Positions 9,890 to 17,817 of a stretch of 41,981 nucleotides of DNA are shown in pieces. Source of the DNA: a virus. The stretch spans positions 19,414 to 61,394 of IMG/VR virus record IMGVR_UViG_3300029787_000036; one strand, 5' to 3'. Under the pieces are notes generated by a model. The model saw only the letters and a program-made list of their open reading frames with translations. It was not told where the DNA came from and did not search any database. The stretch's first letter is position 1. Each line of letters starts with the position of its first letter. A program made the position numbers and the translations under genes.

Positions 9890-10153
9890 TTAGTAGTCTT
9901 CATCAGCGATAAGTTCATCTAGCTCATCACTAGGTATAGTATCCATAGCAGTGTCTATATTTCTTTCGCTTTTATTTTTGGTTAATGCGTTTGTCACATC
10001 TTCCACACAGAACCGATAGGTACTATCTATTTTTATATAAGTATCTTTCGGTATGTGTTCTTGTCGTATCCATGAACGGAGCGTAGATATAGAAACTTTA
10101 AAATGTTTCGCTAAGTCCTCTATGGTTACAAATGTTCCCGATTTTGTTGTCAT
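9890..10153 (-). CDS. Small helix-turn-helix DNA-binding protein
   Basis: 87 residues. Residues about 8-55 read as a winged or excisionase-like helix-turn-helix (TIEDLAKHFKVSISTLRSWI) with a short beta wing containing YRFCVEDV. The tail is acidic (DELDELIADEDY). Its start overlaps the stop of the upstream gene in an ATGA junction, so the two are co-translated. Standing before the ssDNA-binding and primase genes, it could be a replisome loader or a regulator of this operon. It is not next to any integrase, so excisionase function is unlikely. Confidence 0.7.
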   Translation of the reverse strand: MTTKSGTFVTIEDLAKHFKVSISTLRSWIRQEHIPKDTYIKIDSTYRFCVEDVTNALTKNKSERNIDTAMDTIPSDELDELIADEDY

Positions 10154-10542
10154 TTTTTCCTCACAGAAATTACTACTTCGGTTTCGGTTTCTAAACCCCT
10201 TGGTGTTGTATCAGGGTTTTCCTCAAGGAACTCTTTAAGATTAGATTGATTGATGCGTTTATCTAACAACTGTGGAACATTATGTTCAATAATAAAATTG
10301 TGCATAGCATCCCAATCGCTAGTCCAATACTTAGTACGTCTAGACCTAAAGAATAAACCCTCTGAGGTTCTTATGCTTTCCGCATTGTGCTTTTCACAAT
10401 GATCTAGCATTGCCTGTTTGATGCGATCTTGTTGCCTTGCAAGTTTCGCCTCTTTTTCTTTGAACTCTGCCTGAAGCACAGCACGTTCTGCTCGTATTTT
10501 TAAGAAAGCTTTTGTAAGCTTATCTGGAGTTACATCCACCAT
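10150..10542 (-). CDS. Conserved phage protein with N-terminal coiled coil
   Basis: 130 residues. The first half (about 8-50) is a charged helix (KIRAERAVLQAEFKEKEAKL) predicted to form a coiled coil. The second half has a compact region with SIRTSEGLFFRSRRTKYW and a C-terminal RGLETETEVVISVRKK. Helix-plus-small-domain proteins of this kind commonly sit beside the ssDNA-binding genes of marine phages. A Gam-like DNA-end or nuclease-inhibitor role is possible but not shown. GGAG precedes the start, and a candidate promoter lies directly upstream. Confidence 0.65.
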   Translation of the reverse strand: MVDVTPDKLTKAFLKIRAERAVLQAEFKEKEAKLARQQDRIKQAMLDHCEKHNAESIRTSEGLFFRSRRTKYWTSDWDAMHNFIIEHNVPQLLDKRINQSNLKEFLEENPDTTPRGLETETEVVISVRKK

Positions 10543-10571
10543 TACTTTACTCCTTATCTATTATATAGTTA

Positions 10572-10600
10572 CATATAGTGAGTATAGCTATGCTAGTCAA
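10572..10600 (-). promoter_or_regulatory. Candidate sigma70 promoter for HTH/ssDNA-binding/primase genes
   Basis: On the minus strand TTGACT (10595-10600) and TATATG (10572-10577) are separated by 17 bases. It overlaps the stop of the helicase gene and lies in one of the few gaps of this operon. The minus-10 match is imperfect. Confidence 0.4.
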
Positions 10601-12128
10601 GTATTTCTTTGTAAAGATCTATTAATTTTGTGTGTACGTCTATTCTGTTATCTAATAGTCTGTAAACGTGTCTTTCTGCGTTAGATCCTTGTAACTGCAC
10701 AACAGTCGTTTTATGCTTTTGTCCTGATCTATGCACTCTAGCATTAGCTTGCTCGTAAGTCTCAAGGCTACTCGTAGGCCCCCACCATACGACTGTGTTT
10801 GCTCTTGTTAACGTGACACCGTGAGCTGCTGCTTGTGGTTGTATCACGAGTACCTGTGGGTCATCAGTAGTTTGGAACTTCTTAAATATGTCAGTTCTTC
10901 TATGAGCAGGTACATCCCCTCGTATTACTTCTGTAGATATACCCTCTGATCTAAGCTTATCTGTCAGTATATCTATAACATGTTTAAACGGAACAAAGAC
11001 TAAAACTTTCTGGCTCGACTCGTCTATAACTTCTCGTAGCACTTTATATCTGTTCTTCGTATCGAACTCTAATACTGAACCATCGTCTGTATATACTGCC
11101 CCTGCGGATATTTGCAGTAGTTTATTCATAGACACAGCAGAGTTTACAGCAGTAATCTGTTCCCCTGTTATCTCCATTATCATCTGGTCTTTCAGCTTCT
11201 TATAGTATTTCTTTTGTTGAGCAGTTAATTCAACCATTCTCTTCGTATAGACCATATCAGGTAGGTCTAGACATTGTTCTTTTGTAAATCTTATAGCAGG
11301 TTGCAAAGCCCTATATACTATATCGGTAGCGGTATCTCTTACTTTCCAAGTAAACTTAGACACCTTATACATAACCATATCTTTAAAAGCTCCATAGAAT
11401 CTAGGTACTCTATTTCTATCGACTAATTTAGCTAGACCGTACGCATCGGCAGGGCTTTGAGAAGCAGGTGTACCTGTCATCATCCACAACCATGTACTCT
11501 CTTGTAATATGCTATGTAACACCTTCCATCTCGTAGTTCGCGCGTTTTTATAATGCGTTGCCTCGTCAACTATTATTAGATCAAAGCCACCTTTTTTTAT
11601 TTCTTCGCGTACTATTGCAACACCATCGTAGTTTATAACCACGTAGTCTGCGCCTTCTTCGATTATTTTTTTGCGTTTGTCTGATGCGCCATGCGCTACC
11701 GAAACACTCCTATGAGGTGCGAACGTAAACAAGTCATCACGCCATGCACTATCCATGATTGACAACGGGCATATTACAAGCACTCTGTTTATGACTCCTA
11801 AATTAAGGAGGTAGTCTGATGCCCATATCGCACTAGCAGTCTTACCTGTCCCTTGCTCGTTAAAACAAAAAGCTTTCTTATTCTTTGTTAAAAAAGATGA
11901 GGTAGATATCTGATGCTTAAAAGGTTTATGTTTCCCAGGCCATTGATAGAGTGCTTGTATCGGTGATGGCACGTTAATGTTGAGTTTGTTAAGTGTCTGG
12001 ACTTGTTCTAATCCCCACTTCACCATTACTTCATGGTCGCTTATCTTGCGACTACTTGGTATGACTGAAGTAACTTTGTTAGGCTCACGTAGTTTGAGCA
12101 ACAAAGACTTGTTGTCTATAATCTGCAT
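10593..12128 (-). CDS. SNF2/DEAD-like superfamily 2 helicase
   Basis: 511 residues with both RecA-like lobes. Motif I is GTGKT (93-97). The Walker B box reads DEAT (188-191) in place of DEAH. Motif III is MMTGTPASQ, and motif VI is ARVHRSGQ (463-470), the SNF2 signature. Proteins of this type in phages translocate on duplex DNA and are thought to aid replication restart, recombination or strand transfer. The order beside the nuclease and polymerase suggests fork processing. Only a weak AGAGAG precedes the ATG. The DEAT variant is unusual but keeps the catalytic acids. Confidence 0.88.
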   Translation of the reverse strand: MQIIDNKSLLLKLREPNKVTSVIPSSRKISDHEVMVKWGLEQVQTLNKLNINVPSPIQALYQWPGKHKPFKHQISTSSFLTKNKKAFCFNEQGTGKTASAIWASDYLLNLGVINRVLVICPLSIMDSAWRDDLFTFAPHRSVSVAHGASDKRKKIIEEGADYVVINYDGVAIVREEIKKGGFDLIIVDEATHYKNARTTRWKVLHSILQESTWLWMMTGTPASQSPADAYGLAKLVDRNRVPRFYGAFKDMVMYKVSKFTWKVRDTATDIVYRALQPAIRFTKEQCLDLPDMVYTKRMVELTAQQKKYYKKLKDQMIMEITGEQITAVNSAVSMNKLLQISAGAVYTDDGSVLEFDTKNRYKVLREVIDESSQKVLVFVPFKHVIDILTDKLRSEGISTEVIRGDVPAHRRTDIFKKFQTTDDPQVLVIQPQAAAHGVTLTRANTVVWWGPTSSLETYEQANARVHRSGQKHKTTVVQLQGSNAERHVYRLLDNRIDVHTKLIDLYKEILD

Positions 12129-12152
12129 CTATTCTCTCTCTGTATTTATTAT

Positions 12153-12434
12153 TTATTTTTTGTGTTTTTTCTTGAGGGCTTCTTTCGCCCTTTTTGCGAT
12201 TTGGGCTTGTTCGTTTTTCCCAGATACTTTGGCTCGTTGCTCCATGACAGTAAGGATTTGAATTTTTCTAGCGTAAGGTTTGTTAATGTTCTTAACTTTC
12301 CTAGCAGTCTCCCTAGCATCTGCCACGGTAGCATACTTAATTGATACAGTGTCTTTAGGATTTTCATCGGTATATAGTCTCCTTCCTGATCCTTTAGGTT
12401 TCTTGCCTGTTCCTGTTTTCGGGTCTTTAGCCAC
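12153..12434 (-). CDS. Small basic protein with GKKPKGSGRRLYTDENP motif
   Basis: 93 residues starting at a GTG. GGAGG lies seven bases before that GTG, whereas the longer reading frame upstream (ATG at 12458) has no such site, so this start is preferred. The N-terminus carries a distinctive GTGKKPKGSGRRLYTDENP stretch, known to me as a recurrent segment in small marine phage and algal-virus proteins, then a helical basic domain ending KKKHKK. A nucleic-acid-associated role is plausible; function is not known. It overlaps the upstream gene by 8 bp and is followed by the helicase. Confidence 0.7.
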   Translation of the reverse strand: MAKDPKTGTGKKPKGSGRRLYTDENPKDTVSIKYATVADARETARKVKNINKPYARKIQILTVMEQRAKVSGKNEQAQIAKRAKEALKKKHKK

Positions 12435-12675
12435 GCTTACTCCTCCCATTCCTTGCACGATTTTTAGATGGGCTTTCTAATCTAGTTCCGTCTTTGTTAG
12501 ACCCACCCTTGCTTAACATCTTATTATGAGACACATCTTTGCCTTTACGACTGATACCTTTCTTGTCGTAGGCACGTCTAGCACGTTGACGCTCCATGCG
12601 ATCAGGATGTTCTTTACGTTCTTTCTGTTTTTCATATTCTTTTTTGTATGGTCTTTTAGTTTTTGTATAAGCCAT
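12427..12675 (-). CDS. Small basic protein with degenerate HNH-like segment
   Basis: 82 residues, very rich in Lys and Arg. The segment GKDVSHNKMLSKGGSN resembles the core of HNH-type nucleases (His, then GG and Asn), but no zinc cysteines or second histidine are visible. It may be a minimal or degenerate member, or a DNA-binding protein only. GGAG lies seven bases before the ATG. It stands between the small membrane peptide and the 93-residue gene in the leftward operon. Confidence 0.65.
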   Translation of the reverse strand: MAYTKTKRPYKKEYEKQKERKEHPDRMERQRARRAYDKKGISRKGKDVSHNKMLSKGGSNKDGTRLESPSKNRARNGRSKRG

Positions 12676-12684
12676 TGGTTACTC

Positions 12685-12765
12685 CTACTTTGATATCCAA
12701 ATAATCCCACTCAATATAAAGACAAAACCTACGAATAGAGATGCGTAAAAAAATATTTCCAACAT
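12685..12765 (-). CDS. 26-residue single-span membrane peptide (candidate)
   Basis: The ATG follows immediately after the TAA of the nuclease gene, and the frame encodes MLEIFFYASLFVGFVFILSG plus six more residues. Almost the whole peptide is one hydrophobic helix with a lysine at the end. It exactly fills an otherwise empty 90-bp gap. The ribosome binding site is weak (GGGAAT), so translation would depend on coupling. Small phage membrane peptides can act as holins, antiholins or host modulators, but nothing here decides which. Confidence 0.42.
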   Translation of the reverse strand: MLEIFFYASLFVGFVFILSGIIWISK

Positions 12766-13431
12766 TTAATTATTCCCATTATGCACACATTCTACCACAA
12801 CACAGTGCCGTTTGCATAGCCCACTTGGTCTTGCGTTCCATACGTTCTCTTTGTTAGCAATCTTCATGCGATTGTATTTGAAGAACCACTTATCCCACAA
12901 CAGGTCACTATCTTCTTTCTTATAAACTTCTTTGACAGCTTTCTTTGCGATAACAAACAACAACCCTGCGTACACCTTTTTTATATCAGGGAAGTGTTTG
13001 AACGTAGCCATAGCCATAAGTTCTAGTTGTCCTTTATCTGCATAGTTAGCAGACTTGCTCGTCTTATAATCTACAACCCATGCTTCTTTGTCGTCTATAA
13101 TAACTAGGTCTGCTATACCTCGCCACCAAACACTTTCATCTCTGAACTCACATGGTTCTAAATTAGCATCAAGTCCCATCTTTATCTCTGTTAACTTGTT
13201 ACCACGTCTTCGTTTAAGTGCTTCGAGGACCTCGTTCATGTATGAAAATTTTGGAGGGACAGGCTTACCGTCACGTATATATTCTTCAGCAACCAAGTGA
13301 GCTTGCGTCCCATAGCGCATAGCTTCAGTGCTAGGCTCTTTATAATCTTTAGCAATATTCAAATGGTAAAACTTCTTCGGGCATTGCTCAAAGGATTTTA
13401 TTTTACTAAATGACCAAGGGGTTATACTCAT
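12766..13431 (-). CDS. RecB/Cas4-like PD-(D/E)XK exonuclease
   Basis: 221 residues. The family motifs appear in order: SFSKIKSFEQCP at the N-terminus, GTQAH (His45), GIADLV (Asp108), VDYKTSK (Asp121, Lys123) and the QLELMA helix (Gln135). Cys17 and a C-terminal group, Cys206, Cys210 and Cys215, match the one-plus-three cysteine pattern that binds an iron-sulphur cluster in Cas4 and AddB, with slightly different spacing. It should degrade DNA ends, feeding recombination or recycling host DNA. The gene overlaps its upstream neighbour by 4 bp. Confidence 0.85.
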   Translation of the reverse strand: MSITPWSFSKIKSFEQCPKKFYHLNIAKDYKEPSTEAMRYGTQAHLVAEEYIRDGKPVPPKFSYMNEVLEALKRRRGNKLTEIKMGLDANLEPCEFRDESVWWRGIADLVIIDDKEAWVVDYKTSKSANYADKGQLELMAMATFKHFPDIKKVYAGLLFVIAKKAVKEVYKKEDSDLLWDKWFFKYNRMKIANKENVWNARPSGLCKRHCVVVECVHNGNN

Positions 13432-13910
13432 TTATCTTTTTTTCTTATGCTTACTACGTTTTTAACTTTGTTAATTCGTGTCCACTCACCAAAATGAGGT
13501 ACACCTTCGGGTAGAGGTTCACCCATATCCAAATGCCCTATATTATATTTCTCTACGTATTCCTTAAATTTTTTACTATACCCTGTAAGAGAATGGCTTC
13601 CGAGGCTTGATAAATATGAGTTATGAGAATAAGGAATTACTTTTTTCACCCAATTTATACGTGAACAATAATTATGGGTTACTTCATTAAACAGAGCTAA
13701 TGATAATTCTGCTGAACACTCTTTACAAGTGAACTCTATAATAACACCTTCACTTTTCATTATTTTATTAGGCGTAGAAATTTTACCCATAGACAAATTT
13801 ATTGACTTACATTTAGGGCAACATATAAAATCACTTTCAACGTTTACGTTTTGGTTATGATGTTCTCCAGAACTATCAGAGTACCCTATCGCCATTTCGT
13901 ATTCATCCAT
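13428..13910 (-). CDS. Zinc-ribbon protein of unknown function
   Basis: 160 residues. Cys31/Cys34 (CPKC) and Cys62/Cys65 (CKEC) form a four-cysteine zinc ribbon with a long 27-residue loop. An aromatic and serine-rich region (about 90-115) and a basic C-terminus, VVSIRKKDK, follow. I do not recognise the rest. Overlapping junctions with both neighbours place it in the same transcript as the nuclease and polymerase. Zinc ribbons in such operons often bind nucleic acid or adapt host transcription, which remains inference here. Confidence 0.6.
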   Translation of the reverse strand: MDEYEMAIGYSDSSGEHHNQNVNVESDFICCPKCKSINLSMGKISTPNKIMKSEGVIIEFTCKECSAELSLALFNEVTHNYCSRINWVKKVIPYSHNSYLSSLGSHSLTGYSKKFKEYVEKYNIGHLDMGEPLPEGVPHFGEWTRINKVKNVVSIRKKDK

Positions 13911-14164
13911 TATTTACGTTCCCTCTCATCTTCTTCGTATTTATCGGTATGTCGTCTATAGGAGGTTATTGAGTTATAGGTGTGTCCACACTCATTACAC
14001 ACCTTACCATGATTACTTATGTGACTAACAATGCGCTCCAACCGCTTAAACTTTTGATAAATATTTTTCTTGGGTATAGCTTCCTTTACCTCTTGCCAAG
14101 TACACCCACGCATACGCATATCGCAAACTGTCCATATTTCTTTGCTAGATAAATTCATCCCCAT
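13910..14164 (-). CDS. Small helical protein with zinc-finger-like segment
   Basis: 84 residues from the ATG that overlaps the preceding stop in TAATG; the second ATG at 14158 is an alternative start. Residues 5-45 look like a helix-turn-helix (SKEIWTVCDMRMRGCTWQEV). CNECGHTYNSITSYRRH (56-72) resembles a C2H2 finger that lacks a clear second histidine, the end being acidic and arginine rich. A DNA- or RNA-binding accessory protein is likely by composition; the family is not recognised. Confidence 0.6.
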   Translation of the reverse strand: MGMNLSSKEIWTVCDMRMRGCTWQEVKEAIPKKNIYQKFKRLERIVSHISNHGKVCNECGHTYNSITSYRRHTDKYEEDERERK

Positions 14165-14391
14165 TATTTAAGCTCTCTTTCATCTAATTCATGACATCTG
14201 AAATTGTAGACACGTACAAAACGCTCTTGGGCTTCTTCGATTGATGCTCCCAACATAGCTAACAACACACCCTCCATACTTACTTCTGGCTCATCAGAAA
14301 ATGGGTTGTTTCGTTGCTTCCATAATTGCACAGCCATATCTAGCCTTGCGTCTGTTGCTTCAAATAACTCTTTATCACTTCTATCCATCAT
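14164..14391 (-). CDS. Small acidic helical protein
   Basis: 75 residues, almost entirely helical by appearance, with a central hydrophobic stretch (EGVLLAMLGASIEEAQERF). No catalytic or metal motif is seen. It overlaps the 3' end of the DNA polymerase gene by 4 bp (ATGA) and is followed by a TAATG junction, so expression is tied to the polymerase. It could be a polymerase accessory protein by position only. Confidence 0.58.
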   Translation of the reverse strand: MMDRSDKELFEATDARLDMAVQLWKQRNNPFSDEPEVSMEGVLLAMLGASIEEAQERFVRVYNFRCHELDERELK

Positions 14392-16208
14392 TCACACTCC
14401 CCATATGATTTCCCTTTTCCACTTTCACAATTTACTGGTAAGCCTTCTGCCCAATCAGGTGTCCAACGCATACAACCTTCTATATATTCTTGTGCTTCCG
14501 CTACCTCTTCATCACGCACACAACAAACTATACTGTCGTGTACGGTCAAAACTACCTTGTATTTCTTAGCTATTTGTAACATCTGCTCACCTATGATGCA
14601 ACGCGCTATGGCTTGGCAGACATTCTCTATGATCTTCCCACCATATATTCTAGTGTATCCTCGCCTAGTCTTGTAGGAAAACTCCAGACCTTTCTCGCCC
14701 TGTTCGTAGCGTAGCCCATCGTATTTCATGGAAAGCCCCGATGGTAGGGTAATTTTGTTAACTCCGAAACTCAATACATCCGACTTTCCAAATGCAACTA
14801 CATCTCCACGTTGAGAACTCTCGAGGTATTGTTGAGCGTCTCTCCATAACTTGTTAATCTTCCAGTTAGTATCTCTGTATATTTTTATAACGCGCCTTGC
14901 TTCGTCAATGTCCATACTAAACCCGAAAGTCTGTAGCTGATCTTTGAACTTGATCGCCCCCATGCCATACCCTGCACCAAGTATGGTGGTCTTACCAACG
15001 AACCTCTGATCCTTAACTACATCTTGTTCGGCAACTCCATATATAGCTGATGCCATCTTCTTATAAACATCTTCACCTTTCTTGAAAGCATCTGTTAAGT
15101 CATCTTGATCTGCAAGCCAAGCCAACACCCTAGCTTCTATTTGTGCTGAGTCAGCGTCAATCAAAGAATGCCCGCGCTGAGGTACAATGCTACACTTTAA
15201 CTTGTTACCGTTAACCCCACGACTAGGTAGGTTCTGTAAATTAATCTTGTCATCACCACCCCAACGCCCTGTGTGGGCAGAGTAATACCGTATAGGCACA
15301 GGCAATAACCCACGTTTAGATATATCAATAAATCTTTGTGTCCTTGTTTCTTCCAAGGTACTCTTGTTACCTAGTCTAGCAGAGATAAGGCTCTGCACTC
15401 TCTCGTCTGGATGCGTCTCCAATTCTTTAAAATCCTCATCCGATTTAGAGAAAGCTAAAGTTTTCTGCCCAGTGGTAGGGCTTATCTTTGTAGGAGGTTT
15501 AACACCAAGACCCTTCAAGAGTTCTGCAAACTTGGGGTTACTCATCAAATCTTCTTTAGAACACCCTGCGTCTTGCAATAGTTTTTCTTTACGGTTACGT
15601 GTTTCTGTGAGGTGGCTCTCTAACCAAATGCCATCCAAGTCTAGCGTGGGTTCTATAAACATACGCAAGGATAGATCAATCAGTTTAAGTTCTTTCTTAG
15701 GAAAGTCCTTCGCCATCTTGGTAAATATTTTATAAGTCAACTCTACGTCATTGATGCAGTAGTCACCAAACTTAGATAACTCCTCTTCGGTAAAGTCCTC
15801 TCGTCTTTTACCTATAGTATTGAGAACCTCTTTACCTTTCGTGCCAACACCGTATCTTTCAGATAGAGCGTCAAGGCTACTGCTAACCTCTACACCGTTC
15901 ACTGCTCTAGATATACATAGGGTGTCTGTGTATACTTTAGGTTTAATATCAAACTTCCAATTTAATATTGCCCCATCGAACATAGTGTTATGCGCCAGTA
16001 CCATAGCGGTCCCCCAGGGAAACGTGTGTAGATACTCCTTAACTTGTTTGTGTGTACCACTCGCCCACTCTGTAGGGTTGTTGTTTACCTTTACACCTAG
16101 ACCTATAACTTCAAAGTCTGAGCTACGGACATATTCTTCTGTGGTTACTTTACGCAGTGAGTACTGCTTGTCATAATACGTTTCAAAGTCTAACGTTATT
16201 AAATCCAT
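14388..16208 (-). CDS. polA: Family A DNA polymerase with 3'-5' exonuclease
   Basis: 606 residues from the ATG inside a TAATG junction that follows GGAGGGGAG; the upstream in-frame ATG at 16223 lies within the preceding gene and is less likely. Exonuclease motifs: LDFETYYD (Asp7, Glu9), AHNTMFDG and YCINDVELTY. Polymerase motif A is DADSAQIEAR from Asp351. Motif B is RFVGKTTILGAGYG (Arg402, Lys406, Tyr414) and motif C is VHDS (His557-Asp558). All catalytic residues are present. It copies the phage genome. There is no 5' nuclease and no DnaJ-like zinc insert. The leader is shared with the HNH gene through a direct repeat. Confidence 0.95.
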   Translation of the reverse strand: MDLITLDFETYYDKQYSLRKVTTEEYVRSSDFEVIGLGVKVNNNPTEWASGTHKQVKEYLHTFPWGTAMVLAHNTMFDGAILNWKFDIKPKVYTDTLCISRAVNGVEVSSSLDALSERYGVGTKGKEVLNTIGKRREDFTEEELSKFGDYCINDVELTYKIFTKMAKDFPKKELKLIDLSLRMFIEPTLDLDGIWLESHLTETRNRKEKLLQDAGCSKEDLMSNPKFAELLKGLGVKPPTKISPTTGQKTLAFSKSDEDFKELETHPDERVQSLISARLGNKSTLEETRTQRFIDISKRGLLPVPIRYYSAHTGRWGGDDKINLQNLPSRGVNGNKLKCSIVPQRGHSLIDADSAQIEARVLAWLADQDDLTDAFKKGEDVYKKMASAIYGVAEQDVVKDQRFVGKTTILGAGYGMGAIKFKDQLQTFGFSMDIDEARRVIKIYRDTNWKINKLWRDAQQYLESSQRGDVVAFGKSDVLSFGVNKITLPSGLSMKYDGLRYEQGEKGLEFSYKTRRGYTRIYGGKIIENVCQAIARCIIGEQMLQIAKKYKVVLTVHDSIVCCVRDEEVAEAQEYIEGCMRWTPDWAEGLPVNCESGKGKSYGECE

Positions 16209-16223
16209 TACTCTCCCCTCCAT
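16196..16223 (-). repeat. Direct repeat flanking the HNH gene, polymerase side
   Basis: TTATTAAAT followed by CCATTACTCTCCCCTCCAT (plus strand) is nearly identical to 16953-16980. It spans the ribosome binding site, TAATG junction and first codons of the polymerase gene. Confidence 0.8.
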
Positions 16224-16966
16224 CTTGGTATTCTTGGTAGTGTTTTTTCATCAAGAGTCACATGAAAATTGTAGTGGTCAAAATTAACTTTCACATCTCC
16301 ATAGTGCATTTGCCTGTGATGAGTGGCACAGAGACACATTATATTATCTGTAAAATCCGTACCGTTCTCAGAGAGAGGGATAACGTGATGAGCTTCCGAA
16401 TATCTGCGACCATTCTCTTTTATAAATGAACTGTTTTCAATTACACCTTGAGCCTTACACACTTGACATTCATCATTAAAATGATCCTTAACTTTTTCTC
16501 CATTAGCACCACGCTCTATCCGTTTAGATTCTTTGAGATCTTTTTCTTTCTCCTCCCTAGTTTTTTCTGGGTAAGAAAGTATCTTTACATCTTCACTTTT
16601 AATACGCATTACGCGAGTGCATTTACATTCTTTGAGGTAACCTAATTCTAAATTTTTGGTAACATTAGCTATAAAGGAAAAGGTCATACCTTCAGTAATA
16701 TCATGTTGATATGAATAATCGTAAAACCCTGCGCTATTAGTTTGATAGAAATTTTTATCGTCATCTTCAAAAAAGAAACCATCATATCCTGAAAAGTGGT
16801 AACCTGTTTCAGAATTAATATTCCCACCATTGTTATCTACACAACAAATAAGTTTTAAATTAAATTTTTTTTGTTTTTCACCTTCCTCATAACAGTGTTT
16901 GGAACTTTTATACTTGTGTAAAAAAGAATCACACGCTTCCCCCCAAAAATATTTATTAAACGCCAT
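16208..16966 (-). CDS. HNH endonuclease
   Basis: 252 residues from the ATG in TAATG after GGAGGGAG; the upstream ATG at 16987 is inside the neighbouring gene. The C-terminus is a clear HNH zinc domain: Cys167/Cys170, EAHHVIPL (His193-His194), Asn208, CLC (Cys211, Cys213) and THHRQMH (His216, His217, His221). The first 130 residues carry cysteine pairs and an aromatic acidic region and may recognise DNA. It cuts DNA and is probably a free-standing homing-type nuclease, since it splits the DUF6378-polymerase junction and is bounded by direct repeats. A packaging or anti-host nuclease role is less likely at this position. Confidence 0.85.
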   Translation of the reverse strand: MAFNKYFWGEACDSFLHKYKSSKHCYEEGEKQKKFNLKLICCVDNNGGNINSETGYHFSGYDGFFFEDDDKNFYQTNSAGFYDYSYQHDITEGMTFSFIANVTKNLELGYLKECKCTRVMRIKSEDVKILSYPEKTREEKEKDLKESKRIERGANGEKVKDHFNDECQVCKAQGVIENSSFIKENGRRYSEAHHVIPLSENGTDFTDNIMCLCATHHRQMHYGDVKVNFDHYNFHVTLDEKTLPRIPRWRGE

Positions 16967-16980
16967 TACTCTCCCTCCAT
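16953..16980 (-). repeat. Direct repeat flanking the HNH gene, DUF6378 side
   Basis: TTATTAAACG followed by CCATTACTCTCCCTCCAT (plus strand); differs from 16196-16223 by one substitution and two single-base indels. It supplies the HNH gene with the same start context as the polymerase gene. Confidence 0.8.
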
Positions 16981-17247
16981 AACACACTCGTACTCAATGC
17001 CTACGTATGCCATGTTATCTATGTAATGATCTTTCTTGGTGGGGCTACTCATCCTTCGGGCTAACTTGGTAGCTTGATGCACCAAAGCTATATCTCTTGC
17101 GGTTAACGTATTACCTGTTATGGCATTGAAGATGCGTGCAATATGTTTGTGGTTATCCACAGGGCTACCATAGTCATCACGTCTATCACCTGCGGTCAGT
17201 GCTGATGCCTCTGATAACAAGTCACAGCGGTTTAGTTTCTTGTTCAT
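16966..17247 (-). CDS. DUF6378-like phage protein
   Basis: 93 residues. The pattern ITAGDRRDDYG-like start (TAGDRRDDYGSPVDNHKHIA), then TARDIALVHQATKLAR and HYIDNMAYVGIEYECV, matches the phage DUF6378 family, an all-helical domain thought to be related to MazG-like nucleotide enzymes (family knowledge; activity not shown). The two acidic patches, DRRDD and DN, could bind metal. Its 3' end is the repeat that borders the HNH insertion, so it was probably once joined directly to the polymerase gene. ATGA overlap with the upstream gene. Confidence 0.72.
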   Translation of the reverse strand: MNKKLNRCDLLSEASALTAGDRRDDYGSPVDNHKHIARIFNAITGNTLTARDIALVHQATKLARRMSSPTKKDHYIDNMAYVGIEYECVMEGE

Positions 17248-17465
17248 AGTATAATCCCTTTACTTCTAAGCTTTGCGACAAACATACGTAAGTCCTCTCG
17301 CCTTCTTGTGTAGGTTTCTTTTGTCTTTGGATTGTTATCACGCATGTAATCCTCCATGGCACGATCCATGACTTTTTTAAGGAACCTCAACTCCTCCTTA
17401 TGGGCAGGGGTTATTTCTATCTCTCCCATATCAGGATATCCGTAATCATTCCTACTCATCTCCAT
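17244..17465 (-). CDS. Small charged helical protein
   Basis: 73 residues. A short acidic N-terminus (DYGYPDMGEIEITPAHKEE) is followed by a long charged helix, LRFLKKVMDRAMEDYMRDNN, and a basic end. No known domain. Overlaps both neighbours, so it belongs to the same operon. A structural or adaptor role is possible; the sequence says no more. Confidence 0.58.
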   Translation of the reverse strand: MEMSRNDYGYPDMGEIEITPAHKEELRFLKKVMDRAMEDYMRDNNPKTKETYTRRREDLRMFVAKLRSKGIIL

Positions 17466-17817
17466 ACACCTTCTTCCATATCTCTAGCCTCCTTTTTATT
17501 TTTTCTTGTAACCTATGTTTTCTCTCTAATGTCTTTAGCACTAGTCTTTCTTTTTTAGACAAACGCTCCCCCTTAACAGGTTTTTTAAGCTTATATCTAT
17601 CAATCGGAGGTAGAGTACGGTAATCGGTTTTTACCATTTGTTCCTCGTCTGATAACTCGCAACCCTCTTCGTTCAAATCTTCAAAGCTTGGTTTCTGGCA
17701 CGTCAAACCACTACAACAATCATCAACTACTGATCTACACAACGGACATTGGTAGTGTCCATGCACGACTATCATCGTGGCTTGCTGTCCACATCTAGGG
17801 CATATAGATAAAGTCAC
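17452..17817 (-). CDS. Cysteine-rich zinc-ribbon protein with basic coiled tail
   Basis: 121 residues. CPRC (Cys6, Cys9) and CPLC (Cys24, Cys27) make a classic zinc ribbon; Cys34, Cys35 and Cys40 follow and could form a second metal site. The C-terminal half is a strongly basic helix (SKKERLVLKTLERKHRLQEKIKRRLEIW) of a nucleic-acid-binding type. It may act on RNA or RNA polymerase, but no family is recognised. Four-base overlap with the upstream gene indicates co-translation. Confidence 0.62.
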   Translation of the reverse strand: MTLSICPRCGQQATMIVVHGHYQCPLCRSVVDDCCSGLTCQKPSFEDLNEEGCELSDEEQMVKTDYRTLPPIDRYKLKKPVKGERLSKKERLVLKTLERKHRLQEKIKRRLEIWKKVYGDE

